NCBI GenBank assembly: GCA_022842885.1
Contig: JALHOR010000050.1
Span: forward strand, 1 to 36,268
Origin: Anaerolineae bacterium
Lineage (GTDB): Bacteria; Chloroflexota; Anaerolineae; Aggregatilineales; Phototrophicaceae
DNA length: 36,268 nucleotides
Direction: 5' to 3'
Shown here: positions 22,553 to 31,800 of the stretch, piece by piece
Position numbering within the stretch: position 1 is the stretch's first letter
Layout: every line of letters begins with the position of its first letter
The notes under the pieces: generated by a model
Database searches by the model: none
Told to the model about the DNA's origin: nothing
The model's input: the letters and a program-made list of their open reading frames with translations, nothing else
Made by a program: the position numbers and the translations under genes

Positions 22553-25381
22553 ATGAGTGACCGTCCCATCTTATACTTGATTGATGGACATGCGGTGGCA
22601 TACCGTGAATTTTTTGCCATGCAAAATGTCGCCCGGCGCGGTGCAATCATGGCGACCCGTGCGGGCGAACCGACTGGTGCGGTGCGCGGATTCGCTGCCC
22701 GCTTGCTGACGATTCTTGAAAAAATTCAGCCGCATTATCTGGCGGTTAGCTTTGATAGAGGTTTAAGTGGGCGCGAAACTTGGTATCCCGAATATAAGGG
22801 CAACCGCGACGAAATGCCCGAAGATTTAGCCACGCAGATGGTTCGCATTCAGCAGCTTGTTGAGGCGTTCAATATTCCCGTGATGGCAGTGGATGGCTAT
22901 GAAGCTGATGATGTGATGGGGACGATTGTTGAACAATCAGCATCACAAGATATTTTGGTGCATATCATTACGGGTGATAGAGATATTTTGCAACTGCTAT
23001 CGCCCAATGTGCGCGTCCAATTGCCGCAGCGTGGCGATGATGATGCCGTGTTTGATGAAGCCGCTTTCCGCGAAAAATATGGGTTAGAGCCGCCGCAACT
23101 GGTGGATTTAAAAGCACTGTGGGGCGATACCTCTGATAATATTCCGGGGGTTAAAGGCATTGGCGAAAAAACCGCGACAGATTTATTACAAAAATTTGGC
23201 ACGCTGGATGGCATTTACGATAATTTGCATCAAATCAGCGCAAGCAACCAGAACAAACTTCGTGACGGCAAAGAGTCGGCGTATCTCAGCCAAAGATTAG
23301 CCACGATTATGCGTGATGTGCCAATTATGCTCAATTTAGAGGCGTGCGTGGCGCAAGAATTTGACCGCGCTACAGTAGATGAACTCTTTGCTGAACTCGA
23401 ATTCCAGAGTTTGCGTGACCGTCTGCAAAAATTGACTCCGATTGGGACGCAAACCACCTCTGAATCGCAAGAAGCCATTCCAGCCGACCAAGTGGTGAAC
23501 ACCATTTTGGTCAATGACATGGCTGGATTAGAGGCATTAGTCAACGTTTTGAATGCTGCTAGTTTAATCGTCTGGGATGTGGAAACGACAGGCGTAGACC
23601 CGATGAGCGCCGATTTGGTGGGCATTGCGCTCGCGGTGGATGGCGTCACGGGCTATTATGTTCCAGTGGGGCATAAGGGCGAAGGGGCAGGTACGCTCTT
23701 TGAAGAACCTGCCGCGCAACAATTGGCTTTTTCCACTGTGATAGAAGCGTTGCGTCCGCCGCTGACGAACCCCACTATCCCCAAAGTCGCACATAATGCC
23801 ACATTTGATATGCTGGTCATGCGTCAACAAGGGATTGAAGTAGCGCCTGTTGTGTTTGATAGCATGATTGCCGAATGGGTGAATGATCCTATCAGCCGCT
23901 TTTTGGGACTCAAGAATCTGGTGCGCGATAGATTCAATATCACTATGCAGGAAATTTCGTCGTTGATTGGCAGCGGCAAAAAACAACGCACGATGGCAGA
24001 TGTTTCGCCGGAACTGGCTGCGCCTTATGCCGCTGCCGACGCTGTGCTGACGTATCAATTGCAACTGGAAACGCCAACGCTGCGCCTAGCAAAAGATAAA
24101 AAATCGCTTCGCAGTGATTTAACCACGACCGAACAACTCCGCTTGTTTGAAACGATTGAGATGCCCCTGATTCCGGTCATTGCTGAAATGGAGCAAACTG
24201 GCGTGATGCTGGATGTGCCATTCTTGCGCGAGATGGGCAAGCGATTTGAAGGCGATTTAAAAGCACTAGAAGCCCAAATTTACGAACAAGCTGGCACTGC
24301 CGAATTTAATATCAATAGCGCCAAACAATTGAATGATGTGTTGTTTGAACGTCTCAAATTATCCCGACAAGGCTTACGCACGACCACACACGGTGTTTCA
24401 GTAGATGTCAATACTCTAGATGCGCTCAAAGATGCTCATCCGATTGTGCCGCTAATTTTAGAATATCGGGAACTGTCTAAGCTCAAAAGCACCTATATTG
24501 ACGCGCTGCCAGAATTGGTTAATAAGCGTACCGGGCGTGTGCATACTAGCTATAACCAGACCGGTTCTTCAACCGGGCGCTTCAGCAGCAGCAATCCCAA
24601 TTTACAAAATATCCCTATTCGTACTGAAAAAGGGCGCGAAATTCGCCGGGCATTTATCGCCGCACCGGGTAAAGTGCTGCTCTCGGTGGATTACAGCCAA
24701 ATTGAACTGCGTGTCATGGCACACATCAGCGGCGATGCCACCTTGCAAGCCGCGTTTAAGCAAGGCTTGGATATTCATCAGGCAACAGCCGCCGCCGTCT
24801 TTGATGTCAAACCGGAAGATGTGACCTATGAACAGCGCAGTTTTGCCAAGCGCGTCAACTTCGGGTTGATGTATGGCATGGGTGCTTTCCGGTTAGCCCG
24901 CGATAGCAATTTGACATTGGCAGAAGCAGAACGCTTCATCAAGACATATTTTAGCCAGATGCCCGGCGTAGACCGCTACATCAAAAATACCGAAGAACAG
25001 GCGAAAACTTTGGGGTATGTGCAAACGCTGGAAGGACGGCGGCGCTATTTCCCGGCGTTGCATCGTGGCAACCTGAACAGCCAATCCGCACAGGCAGAAT
25101 TACGGGCGGCGATTAACATGCCGATTCAAGGCACTGCCGCCGATATTCTCAAAATTGCCATGCTGCGATTGCATCGCGCCTTGCCCGATTTCGTGGGCGC
25201 GAAAATGATTTTGCAGGTGCATGATGAATTGGTGTTGGAAGTGCCAGAACAGGCATTGCTGCCCGTCGCAAACTTGGTGGTAGAAACGATGGAAAATGCC
25301 TATCAACTGACGATTCCGCTGGTGGCAAATGCCGAATATGGGCAAAATTGGTTGACGATGGATAAAGTGCCGCGTGCCTAA
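22553..25381 (+). CDS. polA: DNA polymerase I
   Basis: 942 aa, the usual length for three-domain Pol I. It fills gaps, removes RNA primers and takes part in repair. Residues ~1-290 are the 5'-3' exonuclease ([52 protein letters not shown]). The 3'-5' proofreading domain follows with its acidic residues kept ([11 protein letters not shown] at ~341-351, [21 protein letters not shown]), unlike Taq-type enzymes that lost them. The polymerase part carries [15 protein letters not shown], motif [11 protein letters not shown] (~711), motif [13 protein letters not shown] (~766) with the Phe that selects against dideoxynucleotides, and motif [12 protein letters not shown] (~887). ATG with AGGA about 10 bases upstream and its own promoter. 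Confidence 0.98.
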   Translation: MSDRPILYLIDGHAVAYREFFAMQNVARRGAIMATRAGEPTGAVRGFAARLLTILEKIQPHYLAVSFDRGLSGRETWYPEYKGNRDEMPEDLATQMVRIQQLVEAFNIPVMAVDGYEADDVMGTIVEQSASQDILVHIITGDRDILQLLSPNVRVQLPQRGDDDAVFDEAAFREKYGLEPPQLVDLKALWGDTSDNIPGVKGIGEKTATDLLQKFGTLDGIYDNLHQISASNQNKLRDGKESAYLSQRLATIMRDVPIMLNLEACVAQEFDRATVDELFAELEFQSLRDRLQKLTPIGTQTTSESQEAIPADQVVNTILVNDMAGLEALVNVLNAASLIVWDVETTGVDPMSADLVGIALAVDGVTGYYVPVGHKGEGAGTLFEEPAAQQLAFSTVIEALRPPLTNPTIPKVAHNATFDMLVMRQQGIEVAPVVFDSMIAEWVNDPISRFLGLKNLVRDRFNITMQEISSLIGSGKKQRTMADVSPELAAPYAAADAVLTYQLQLETPTLRLAKDKKSLRSDLTTTEQLRLFETIEMPLIPVIAEMEQTGVMLDVPFLREMGKRFEGDLKALEAQIYEQAGTAEFNINSAKQLNDVLFERLKLSRQGLRTTTHGVSVDVNTLDALKDAHPIVPLILEYRELSKLKSTYIDALPELVNKRTGRVHTSYNQTGSSTGRFSSSNPNLQNIPIRTEKGREIRRAFIAAPGKVLLSVDYSQIELRVMAHISGDATLQAAFKQGLDIHQATAAAVFDVKPEDVTYEQRSFAKRVNFGLMYGMGAFRLARDSNLTLAEAERFIKTYFSQMPGVDRYIKNTEEQAKTLGYVQTLEGRRRYFPALHRGNLNSQSAQAELRAAINMPIQGTAADILKIAMLRLHRALPDFVGAKMILQVHDELVLEVPEQALLPVANLVVETMENAYQLTIPLVANAEYGQNWLTMDKVPRA

Positions 25382-25421
25382 AATTCAGGACTCAGGTTTT
25401 GTTTCGCAGGTCAATGAAGTG

Positions 25422-25430
25422 TGCTATACT
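25422..25430 (+). promoter_or_regulatory. argF promoter, extended -10
   Basis: TGCTATACT, one base from consensus with the TGn extension. Transcription should start near 25437, which places it downstream of the longest possible reading frame start and supports GTG 25480 as the argF start. Confidence 0.55.
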
Positions 25431-25479
25431 CCTGTATATCAACATTGCAACACTTCCCGCACGCAAAGGTTCAAGACCT

Positions 25480-26397
25480 GTGAAACATTTTTTGGAGTTG
25501 GCGAATTGGTCATCGCCTGACCTATGGTATCTTATTAAACTAGCAGTACATCTTAAAATGGAATGGCAATCGGGCGGGAATCGTCCGGTGTTGGCAAATA
25601 AAATTTTGGGCATGGTGTTCCAGAAACCTTCCTTACGAACACGAGTGTCTTTTGAAGTCGGGATGAAACATTTGGGTGGTGATGCCATTATGCTGGGACC
25701 GCAAGAAATCGGTCTGGGAACACGCGAGAGCATCCCGGATGTGGCGCGGGTGTTATCCGGTTTTGTGCAAGGCATTATGGCGCGGGTGTTTGACCACGCT
25801 CATGTGCTGGAATTAGCGCAACATGCTAACGTTCCCGTGATTAATGGTCTGAGCGATGCTTATCATCCATGCCAAGCAATGGCAGATATGCTGACAATCT
25901 ATGAACGGTTTGACCGGTTGCAGGGATTAAAATTGGCATATGTGGGCGATGGCAACAATGTGGCGGCATCGCTGTTTGAAGCGGCTGCCCACTTCGGTCT
26001 TGATTTTGCCATTGCCACGCCGGAGGGTTATGAACTACCCCAATCTGCGCGTGATAAAGCCATGCCTTTAGCCGAAAAAGCGGGTATCAACGTCATCATG
26101 ACGACCCATCCGGCACAAGCCGTCGAAAAAGCGCATGTCATTTATACCGATACTTGGGTGAGCATGGGACAAGAAAAAGAGGCAGAAGAACGCCGCCCCA
26201 TTTTTGCGCCGTATCAGGTGAATCATGATTTATTACAACAGGCTCATTCCGAAGCGATTGTGCTGCATTGTTTGCCAGCACACCGCGGTGAAGAAATCAC
26301 CAACGAAGTCGCCGATGGTCCACACTCGATGATTTTTCAACAAGCCGAAAATCGGCTGCACGCCCAAAAAGCAATACTCGTCCATTTATTAGCATAA
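25480..26397 (+). CDS. argF: Ornithine carbamoyltransferase
   Basis: 305 aa from GTG 25480, the normal family length; the frame stays open 27 codons upstream but those codons include the promoter and do not look like protein. AAAGG stands 10 bases before the GTG, and the protein then begins VKHFLEL, as most family members do. It makes citrulline from ornithine and carbamoyl phosphate. Motifs: [13 protein letters not shown] (carbamoyl phosphate site, Leu in place of the common Thr in STRTR), the HPCQAMAD segment, [20 protein letters not shown] (ornithine-binding SMG-type loop) and [10 protein letters not shown] with the catalytic cysteine. No other arginine genes are adjacent. The SMG loop argues for ornithine rather than aspartate as substrate. 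Confidence 0.95.
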   Translation: MKHFLELANWSSPDLWYLIKLAVHLKMEWQSGGNRPVLANKILGMVFQKPSLRTRVSFEVGMKHLGGDAIMLGPQEIGLGTRESIPDVARVLSGFVQGIMARVFDHAHVLELAQHANVPVINGLSDAYHPCQAMADMLTIYERFDRLQGLKLAYVGDGNNVAASLFEAAAHFGLDFAIATPEGYELPQSARDKAMPLAEKAGINVIMTTHPAQAVEKAHVIYTDTWVSMGQEKEAEERRPIFAPYQVNHDLLQQAHSEAIVLHCLPAHRGEEITNEVADGPHSMIFQQAENRLHAQKAILVHLLA

Positions 26398-26423
26398 CGC
26401 CAGTTTTGGCAGGTTGAAAACCT

Positions 26424-28679
26424 ATGGCTGCACAAAAAGATGATTTTCAAAAATATATGGATGATGGCATAAATCAGGCATTTAATCAGAACTGGAAAGC
26501 AGCGATTGATGCCTTTTCGCGTGCCATCCAACTCAACCCCAATTCGGCAGATGCTCATAGCAACTTGGGGCTGGCGTTGTTGAATGCCGGGCAGCTTGAG
26601 CGTGCCTTAAAAATTTATCGCCGTGCCAATGAAATCGCCCCCGATGACCCAGAGCCATTGGAACGCATTGCCGAAGTCTACGAAGGACAGGGGCAGCTAA
26701 AAGAAGCCGCCCAACAATATGTCAAAGTGGCAGATGCCTATTTGGCGCTGAAAGATTGGAACAAAGCCATTGCCAACTGGGAACATGCCACGCAGCTAAC
26801 GCCCGGCTTGGTGGGTATTCATGCCAAATTGGCGCAGGCGTATGAGCGTTTGGGCGAAAATAAACAGGCAATCCGCGAATATTTAACGCTTGCCTATAAC
26901 TTTCGGCGCATGAACGATGTAGATAAGGCGATTCGGGCGGTAGAACGGGCGCTGCGGTTGGATAAAAACCATACTTTAGCATTAAATACCCTGCGGGCAT
27001 TAAAATCCGGCGGGGATGTGGTGCTGCCTGCCGAAATGTTGAATCGCGGACAGGCGAAACAACCAGAAATGGAATCGGAACTCGACCCCTTCTGGACACC
27101 TGAAAATGATAAACAAGACGTGGGCGAAGAATCCGACCCGCTGGGACCGATGGGCGAAGCGATGACGCTGGCAATGGAACTGATGGCGGCGCATGTCGTT
27201 GAAAGCGGTTTAACGGCATTTGTCACTCATGCGTTGCAAGGGATGGAATTTCAACGCCAAGGACTCCTCGAAAAAGCTGTAGATGCCTATCGCCAAGCCG
27301 ATAAAGCTGGGCTGCGTCACCCCGGATTAAAAATGAATTTCGGGGGGCTGTTGGTGTTGACCGAACAGCCACAAGAAGCACTTAAACATTTGGGCGAAGC
27401 GGTCATAGACCCCAAATTAAGCGCCGGCGCACTGCACGCCACAGGCGTTGCCCATTACAAACTGAATGACCATAAAAATGCATCACGGTATCTCATTCAA
27501 AGTTTGCAAGCGGTGGATACCAGCCTTGTTGCCGATAAGAGCGAAATTGCCGAATTGATGACGGTCTACGAGAGTCTGAAAGTGGCTTTAGATGGGCGCA
27601 CGACCGAGTCGTTAGCGGCGATTAATGAACGTTTCACCGGGCTGCTGAGTGGCAAAGAATGGAAACAGCGCATCGGTGAAACGCGCCGTCACCTTGATGA
27701 AACGTTGCGTGACGAAGGCAACCAAGGCTTGGTGGATTTCTTGGTGGCGAAAGGTGGCGATGAACTGGCGCAATCGGTCTCATTTATTGACCGCTGCATT
27801 CGCCAAGGCTTGTTTACGTTGGCAATGGATGAGGCACATCGCGCTGTAGAGCGTTCCCCGTTTTATCTGCCGATTCATGTTCGGATGGCAGAAATCATGA
27901 TGAAAGAGGGGCGTATCCGGCAAGCCATCAACAAATATAACACGGTTGCCAAAGCCTATCTTGTGCGCGGTGAAAATGACCGGGCGGCGGCGATTTTGGA
28001 AGATGTGTTAGAAATGGCACCGCTGGATTTGGAAGTGCGTAACAGCCTGATTGAACTGCTGGAAGGCGAAGAACGCCATGAAGAGGCGCTCAATCAACAC
28101 ATTGGCTTGGCGAATACTTATCAACAATTGGGTGATTTTGAACGGGCGAGCCAAACGTTTGCGGCGGCAGAACGCCTAGCGCGGCGCATCAATGCGCCCG
28201 GTACGAAATTGGCGCAGATTAAACACTATATCGCTGATATTAACCAGATGCGCTTGAATACGCGCCAAGCCCAGCGGATTTACGAAGAAATTCTCGAAAT
28301 TGTGGCGGACGATGAAAAGGCACTGCGCGGCTTGATTGAAATTTATTATACGCAGGGCAATCAGGTTGAAGCGGTTAAACGCTTGGATGCTTTGTTGAGT
28401 ATGTATGCTCAAAAAGGGCAAATTCCCAAAATTGTTTCGATGTTGGAAGAATTGGTGCGGACTTATCCATCTGACCCGGCACTGCGGTCACGCTTGGCAC
28501 AAATTTACAAACGCACTGGCAAGACCAAAGAAGCGATTGAACAATTAGATGCCCTTGGCGAATTACAGTTGGATGCTGGGCTAGATAAAGAAGCGGCAAA
28601 CACCATTCGCCAGATTATCGCTATGGGACCTGAACGGGTAGACGATTACAAAAAGTTGCTGGCACAGTTAAAAGTCTAA
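26424..28679 (+). CDS. Large tetratricopeptide-repeat protein
   Basis: 751 aa, almost wholly helical and without signal peptide or membrane span. Many TPR units are visible, for example at ~12-45 (AFNQNWKAAIDAFSRAIQLNPNS split over one repeat), ~46-80 (ADAHSNLGLALLNAGQLERAL), ~87-120, ~121-155 and ~156-190. A second array follows at ~270-370 and a third from ~480 to the end. An acidic linker at ~210-245 separates the first two. TPR arrays serve as protein-binding scaffolds; no enzymatic domain is present. It starts 26 bases after argF and ends 40 bases before cdaA on the same strand, so co-transcription is possible. Partner unknown. Confidence 0.88.
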   Translation: MAAQKDDFQKYMDDGINQAFNQNWKAAIDAFSRAIQLNPNSADAHSNLGLALLNAGQLERALKIYRRANEIAPDDPEPLERIAEVYEGQGQLKEAAQQYVKVADAYLALKDWNKAIANWEHATQLTPGLVGIHAKLAQAYERLGENKQAIREYLTLAYNFRRMNDVDKAIRAVERALRLDKNHTLALNTLRALKSGGDVVLPAEMLNRGQAKQPEMESELDPFWTPENDKQDVGEESDPLGPMGEAMTLAMELMAAHVVESGLTAFVTHALQGMEFQRQGLLEKAVDAYRQADKAGLRHPGLKMNFGGLLVLTEQPQEALKHLGEAVIDPKLSAGALHATGVAHYKLNDHKNASRYLIQSLQAVDTSLVADKSEIAELMTVYESLKVALDGRTTESLAAINERFTGLLSGKEWKQRIGETRRHLDETLRDEGNQGLVDFLVAKGGDELAQSVSFIDRCIRQGLFTLAMDEAHRAVERSPFYLPIHVRMAEIMMKEGRIRQAINKYNTVAKAYLVRGENDRAAAILEDVLEMAPLDLEVRNSLIELLEGEERHEEALNQHIGLANTYQQLGDFERASQTFAAAERLARRINAPGTKLAQIKHYIADINQMRLNTRQAQRIYEEILEIVADDEKALRGLIEIYYTQGNQVEAVKRLDALLSMYAQKGQIPKIVSMLEELVRTYPSDPALRSRLAQIYKRTGKTKEAIEQLDALGELQLDAGLDKEAANTIRQIIAMGPERVDDYKKLLAQLKV

Positions 28680-28719
28680 AGTGTGCCGGACGCGATACAG
28701 CGGATATTGAGGCGCAGCC

Positions 28720-29586
28720 GTGCAGGAATTTGTATGGATTCTCACTAGCCTAACGATTAATGATGTCTTGGATATTGTGATTGTGGCACTGCTGTTCTTC
28801 GGTTTAAGTTTTTTATTCCGGGGAACGCAGGCAGTCGCATTATTCCGCGGCATGTTGATTATCATTTTGTCTTTAATCATTGTTTCGGGTGTATTGCAAT
28901 TACAAGCGTTAGGGTGGTTACTCACCAATTCATTGGCACTCTTGTTTTTTGCCATCCCGGTTATCTTTCAACCTGAATTACGCCGTGCCTTTGAGCGTGT
29001 GGGGCGCGGCAGTATCTTCGTTAAACGCCCAATCCCCGAAAATGTTCGTCACCATATTATCAATGAAGTGTGCCGCGCTGCCGAAAAATTGGCAGAACGG
29101 CGGCATGGGGCATTGATTGTGCTACAGCGCAACAGCAGTTTGGATGATTTTGCCCGGACGGGGATTGCTTTGCAAAGCGTTGTGACGGCTGAACTTCTGC
29201 TGACGATTTTTTGGCCCAAGACCGAATTGCATGATGGCGCAGTCATTGTGGATAGCAGCGGGCAAATTGCTTCGGCGGCGGCGGTGCTGCCGCTGACTGC
29301 TAGCCGGAATTTGCCGCATCCCAAAATGGGAACACGCCATCGCGCCGCCTTGGGTATCAGCGAAGTGAGTGATGCTATTTGTGTTGTCGTCTCGGAAGAA
29401 ACCGGCAAAGTGTCTATCACCAGCGGCGGCAGGATGTTATCGCGCTTAGAATTAGACCGCTTGCGAAGCATCCTGAATGCGTTGTATGGGCAGGGGCAAG
29501 CGGTGGGCAATAGTTCGCTGCTGCGCTTGCGTGAACTGTTGGGGTTGGTGTTGAACACGGTGACACAGCGCCGGAAACGGGCGTAA
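28720..29586 (+). CDS. cdaA: Diadenylate cyclase CdaA
   Basis: 288 aa from GTG 28720 with GAGG 8 bases upstream. It joins two ATP into the second messenger c-di-AMP. Three N-terminal membrane spans (about 14-35, 38-60, 63-84) are followed by the DAC domain with both signature motifs: LHDGAVIV (DGA at 172-174) and GTRHRAALG (RHR at 206-208). This is the CdaA/YbbP membrane type rather than DisA. The next gene begins 4 bases after its stop and encodes the CdaR/YbbR partner, as in Bacillota; glmM, the usual third gene there, is absent. c-di-AMP commonly binds TrkA_C domains of potassium systems, a domain also found in the gene at 4956. Confidence 0.95.
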   Translation: MQEFVWILTSLTINDVLDIVIVALLFFGLSFLFRGTQAVALFRGMLIIILSLIIVSGVLQLQALGWLLTNSLALLFFAIPVIFQPELRRAFERVGRGSIFVKRPIPENVRHHIINEVCRAAEKLAERRHGALIVLQRNSSLDDFARTGIALQSVVTAELLLTIFWPKTELHDGAVIVDSSGQIASAAAVLPLTASRNLPHPKMGTRHRAALGISEVSDAICVVVSEETGKVSITSGGRMLSRLELDRLRSILNALYGQGQAVGNSSLLRLRELLGLVLNTVTQRRKRA

Positions 29587-29589
29587 CTG

Positions 29590-30867
29590 ATGCCAGCGAT
29601 TGTGCGCCAAGTCATCATCCGCAATATGATCTGGTTCGGGGTGTCGCTGCTATTGGCATTTATGGTGTGGTATTTAGCAACCTTGCAAGCTGACCCCATT
29701 GATCGGGTTGTTTATCGTGGTATCCCCATATTGGTCACGCCCGATGAAGGGCTGATTATCACCAGTGATGCTCTAGCCCCCATTACAGTGACTGTGCGAG
29801 CGCGAACATCGCTGCTGCGCTTGATGACCCGCGAAGACATCGTTGCCAGCGTGGATTTAACCGACAAGGGGGTAGGTCGGCATACAGTGCCACTGTTAGT
29901 CCGTATCAATCGCCCCGGCAATGCTAGTTTAGATACCCAACCCACCCAAGTGACAGTTGAATTAGAACAGATTGAAGCGCGGCAAAAATCGGTCACGATT
30001 GTGATAACACAACCCTCACCTGTGGAAGTCTCCAATGATGCCCCCACGACCGATATTCTCCAAGCGGAGGTGCGCGGGGCTGCCAGCCAAGTTGCCCAAG
30101 TAGACCATGTGCAGGGACAGGTTGATTTAAGTGACCAGCGTAGCCCTTTTAATGTGGAGGTGGCATTGGTGGCGGTGGATGCGAATGGCGCAATTGTGCC
30201 GGATGTAACAGTAACGCCCAATTCAGCCGCCGTGTTCGTCAACATTTATCAGCGTCCCGATGTGCGCCCCTTGACGGTGCGCCCCAATATTATGCTAGAA
30301 ACGCTCGTGCCGGGCTACGTCTTCACCAATTTGCTCACCAATCCCTCCGTTGTGTATATCAGTGGGTCGCCTGCGGTGTTGGCATCTTTAGGCGATACTA
30401 TCAACACGAAGCCCATAGATTTAACGGATCGTACCGAAGATTTTGAAGTGACGGTTTCGTTAGATTTGCCTGATGACAACCTGCTTGTGCTGAGTGGCGA
30501 TAACAATATCACGGTAGATATTGGGATTGAGCCACAAATTACGGTGCGCCAATTTGATAGTATCCCGATTACTTTAATTGGTGAGGCAGCAACGGCGGAC
30601 TATGTGATTTTACCGCCAACTATCTCAGTTGTGCTGAATGGACCATTGGTGTTGTTGGAAGATTTGACGGCAACTGATATTCAGGCAGTATTGGATGTGA
30701 ATGGGTTGGCAACAGGCAATTACGACCTCGTACCAACAATTGTGATTCAACAAGGCGATGTTGTGATTGAGAACAGGCAACTGTTGCCTGCGACCATTGA
30801 CCTTGCGGTGAGTCTGCCCACTACTCCTGAACCGATTGCAGTGCCGCCGACGAGCAGCGGCGGCTAA
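29590..30867 (+). CDS. cdaR: CdaR/YbbR-domain protein, regulator of CdaA
   Basis: 425 aa. A short basic N-terminus and one membrane span (about 10-32, MIWFGVSLLLAFMVWYLA) are followed by an extracellular region with repeated YbbR beta domains (about 40-120, 130-210, 215-300, 310-400), recognisable by VTVRARTSLLRLM-like and SGSPAVLASLGDTINTKPIDL-like segments. The last ~20 residues are Pro-rich. In other bacteria CdaR binds and tunes CdaA at the membrane. The ATG lies 4 bases after the cdaA stop, so the two are surely co-transcribed. Its stop is only 3 bases from the stop of the convergent permease gene, with no room for a terminator between. Confidence 0.88.
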   Translation: MPAIVRQVIIRNMIWFGVSLLLAFMVWYLATLQADPIDRVVYRGIPILVTPDEGLIITSDALAPITVTVRARTSLLRLMTREDIVASVDLTDKGVGRHTVPLLVRINRPGNASLDTQPTQVTVELEQIEARQKSVTIVITQPSPVEVSNDAPTTDILQAEVRGAASQVAQVDHVQGQVDLSDQRSPFNVEVALVAVDANGAIVPDVTVTPNSAAVFVNIYQRPDVRPLTVRPNIMLETLVPGYVFTNLLTNPSVVYISGSPAVLASLGDTINTKPIDLTDRTEDFEVTVSLDLPDDNLLVLSGDNNITVDIGIEPQITVRQFDSIPITLIGEAATADYVILPPTISVVLNGPLVLLEDLTATDIQAVLDVNGLATGNYDLVPTIVIQQGDVVIENRQLLPATIDLAVSLPTTPEPIAVPPTSSGG

Positions 30868-30869
30868 CT

Positions 30870-31679
30870 TCATAAGACATCGGCAAAATAGCGCGACATG
30901 AACCGGAAAAACGGCAATGTCACCGTGCAAACCACGACTGTTGTAATGACCGAAACTGCTAAGAGTGCCAAATCAGGCGCTTTGCCTTCTACCAAGACCG
31001 CCCGAAACCCCAAAATCAGCCCGACAGTTGGATTCAGAATATATAGGGAATACCATTCGGGCGGCACGCTGCTAAGGGGATAAATCACCGGGGTGGCATA
31101 CAGCCACAAGCGCAGCACAAAATCAGTGGCAAACACAAAATCTTGTTTGAAGGTGGCTAAAGAAGCGACCCCAAGCGCAATGCCCCAACCTAACAATGCC
31201 GTAATCAGGATTAGTACGGGCAACCATAATAATGCTGCCGTAAATGGCACACCAAAAACAATCATCATCCCCAATAAAATCAGCCCAGACATGCTCATAT
31301 CAAACAAAGCAGATAACATCGCCACCAACGGAAAAATTTCGCGGGGGACTGCCATCTTTTTGATGATAGCGGCATTGGCATTGATGCTGGTTGACCCGCG
31401 CGTTACCGTCGTCTGGAAGAATGTCCAAGGGACGAGGGCAGCATACGAAAAAATCAAATAAGGGATACCATCACTCGGAATTTCTACAACTTCATGCAGC
31501 AAATTAAAGACCACCATCAGCGCCAAAGGCTGCAAAATTGCCCATAACGGACCCAAAATGGAGCGCCGATACCGTGCCGCAATATCGCGTTGAACCAATG
31601 CCAATGTCAGCGTCAAAAATTGGCGCAGGCGATAAGAACGATTCTGAGCAGGAACAGCCGTCATAACGTATGCCTTCAT
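30870..31679 (-). CDS. ABC-2 type permease for polysaccharide or polyol-phosphate export (Wzm/TagG-like)
   Basis: 269 aa from ATG 31679; ATG 31664, with GAAGG seven bases before it, is as likely. Six membrane spans follow the motif RDIAARYRRSILGPLWAILQPL, typical of Wzm/TagG/RfbA permeases, and the segment with NPTVGLILGFRAVLVEG is also typical. With an ATPase (Wzt/TagH) it moves lipid-linked glycans across the membrane. No ATPase gene is next to it here: cdaR lies on one side and the divergent oxidoreductase on the other. The ATPase must be encoded elsewhere or be shared. Membrane glycan genes at 6063 and 34657 make a surface-glycan theme possible. Confidence 0.88.
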   Translation of the reverse strand: MKAYVMTAVPAQNRSYRLRQFLTLTLALVQRDIAARYRRSILGPLWAILQPLALMVVFNLLHEVVEIPSDGIPYLIFSYAALVPWTFFQTTVTRGSTSINANAAIIKKMAVPREIFPLVAMLSALFDMSMSGLILLGMMIVFGVPFTAALLWLPVLILITALLGWGIALGVASLATFKQDFVFATDFVLRLWLYATPVIYPLSSVPPEWYSLYILNPTVGLILGFRAVLVEGKAPDLALLAVSVITTVVVCTVTLPFFRFMSRYFADVL

Positions 31680-31800
31680 ACATCCCAATACAGACTAGCT
31701 ATGATAATGATTTTTCCTGATAGATTAAACTGTTGGTTATTCGCTCGTAAGGTTGTTGAACCACAATAGGCAGCACCCATAACCGATAAGGGCAATAATT

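Noticed and set aside
25382-25479. N-terminal extension of ornithine carbamoyltransferase
   Set aside because: It contains the promoter of the gene and lacks family similarity.
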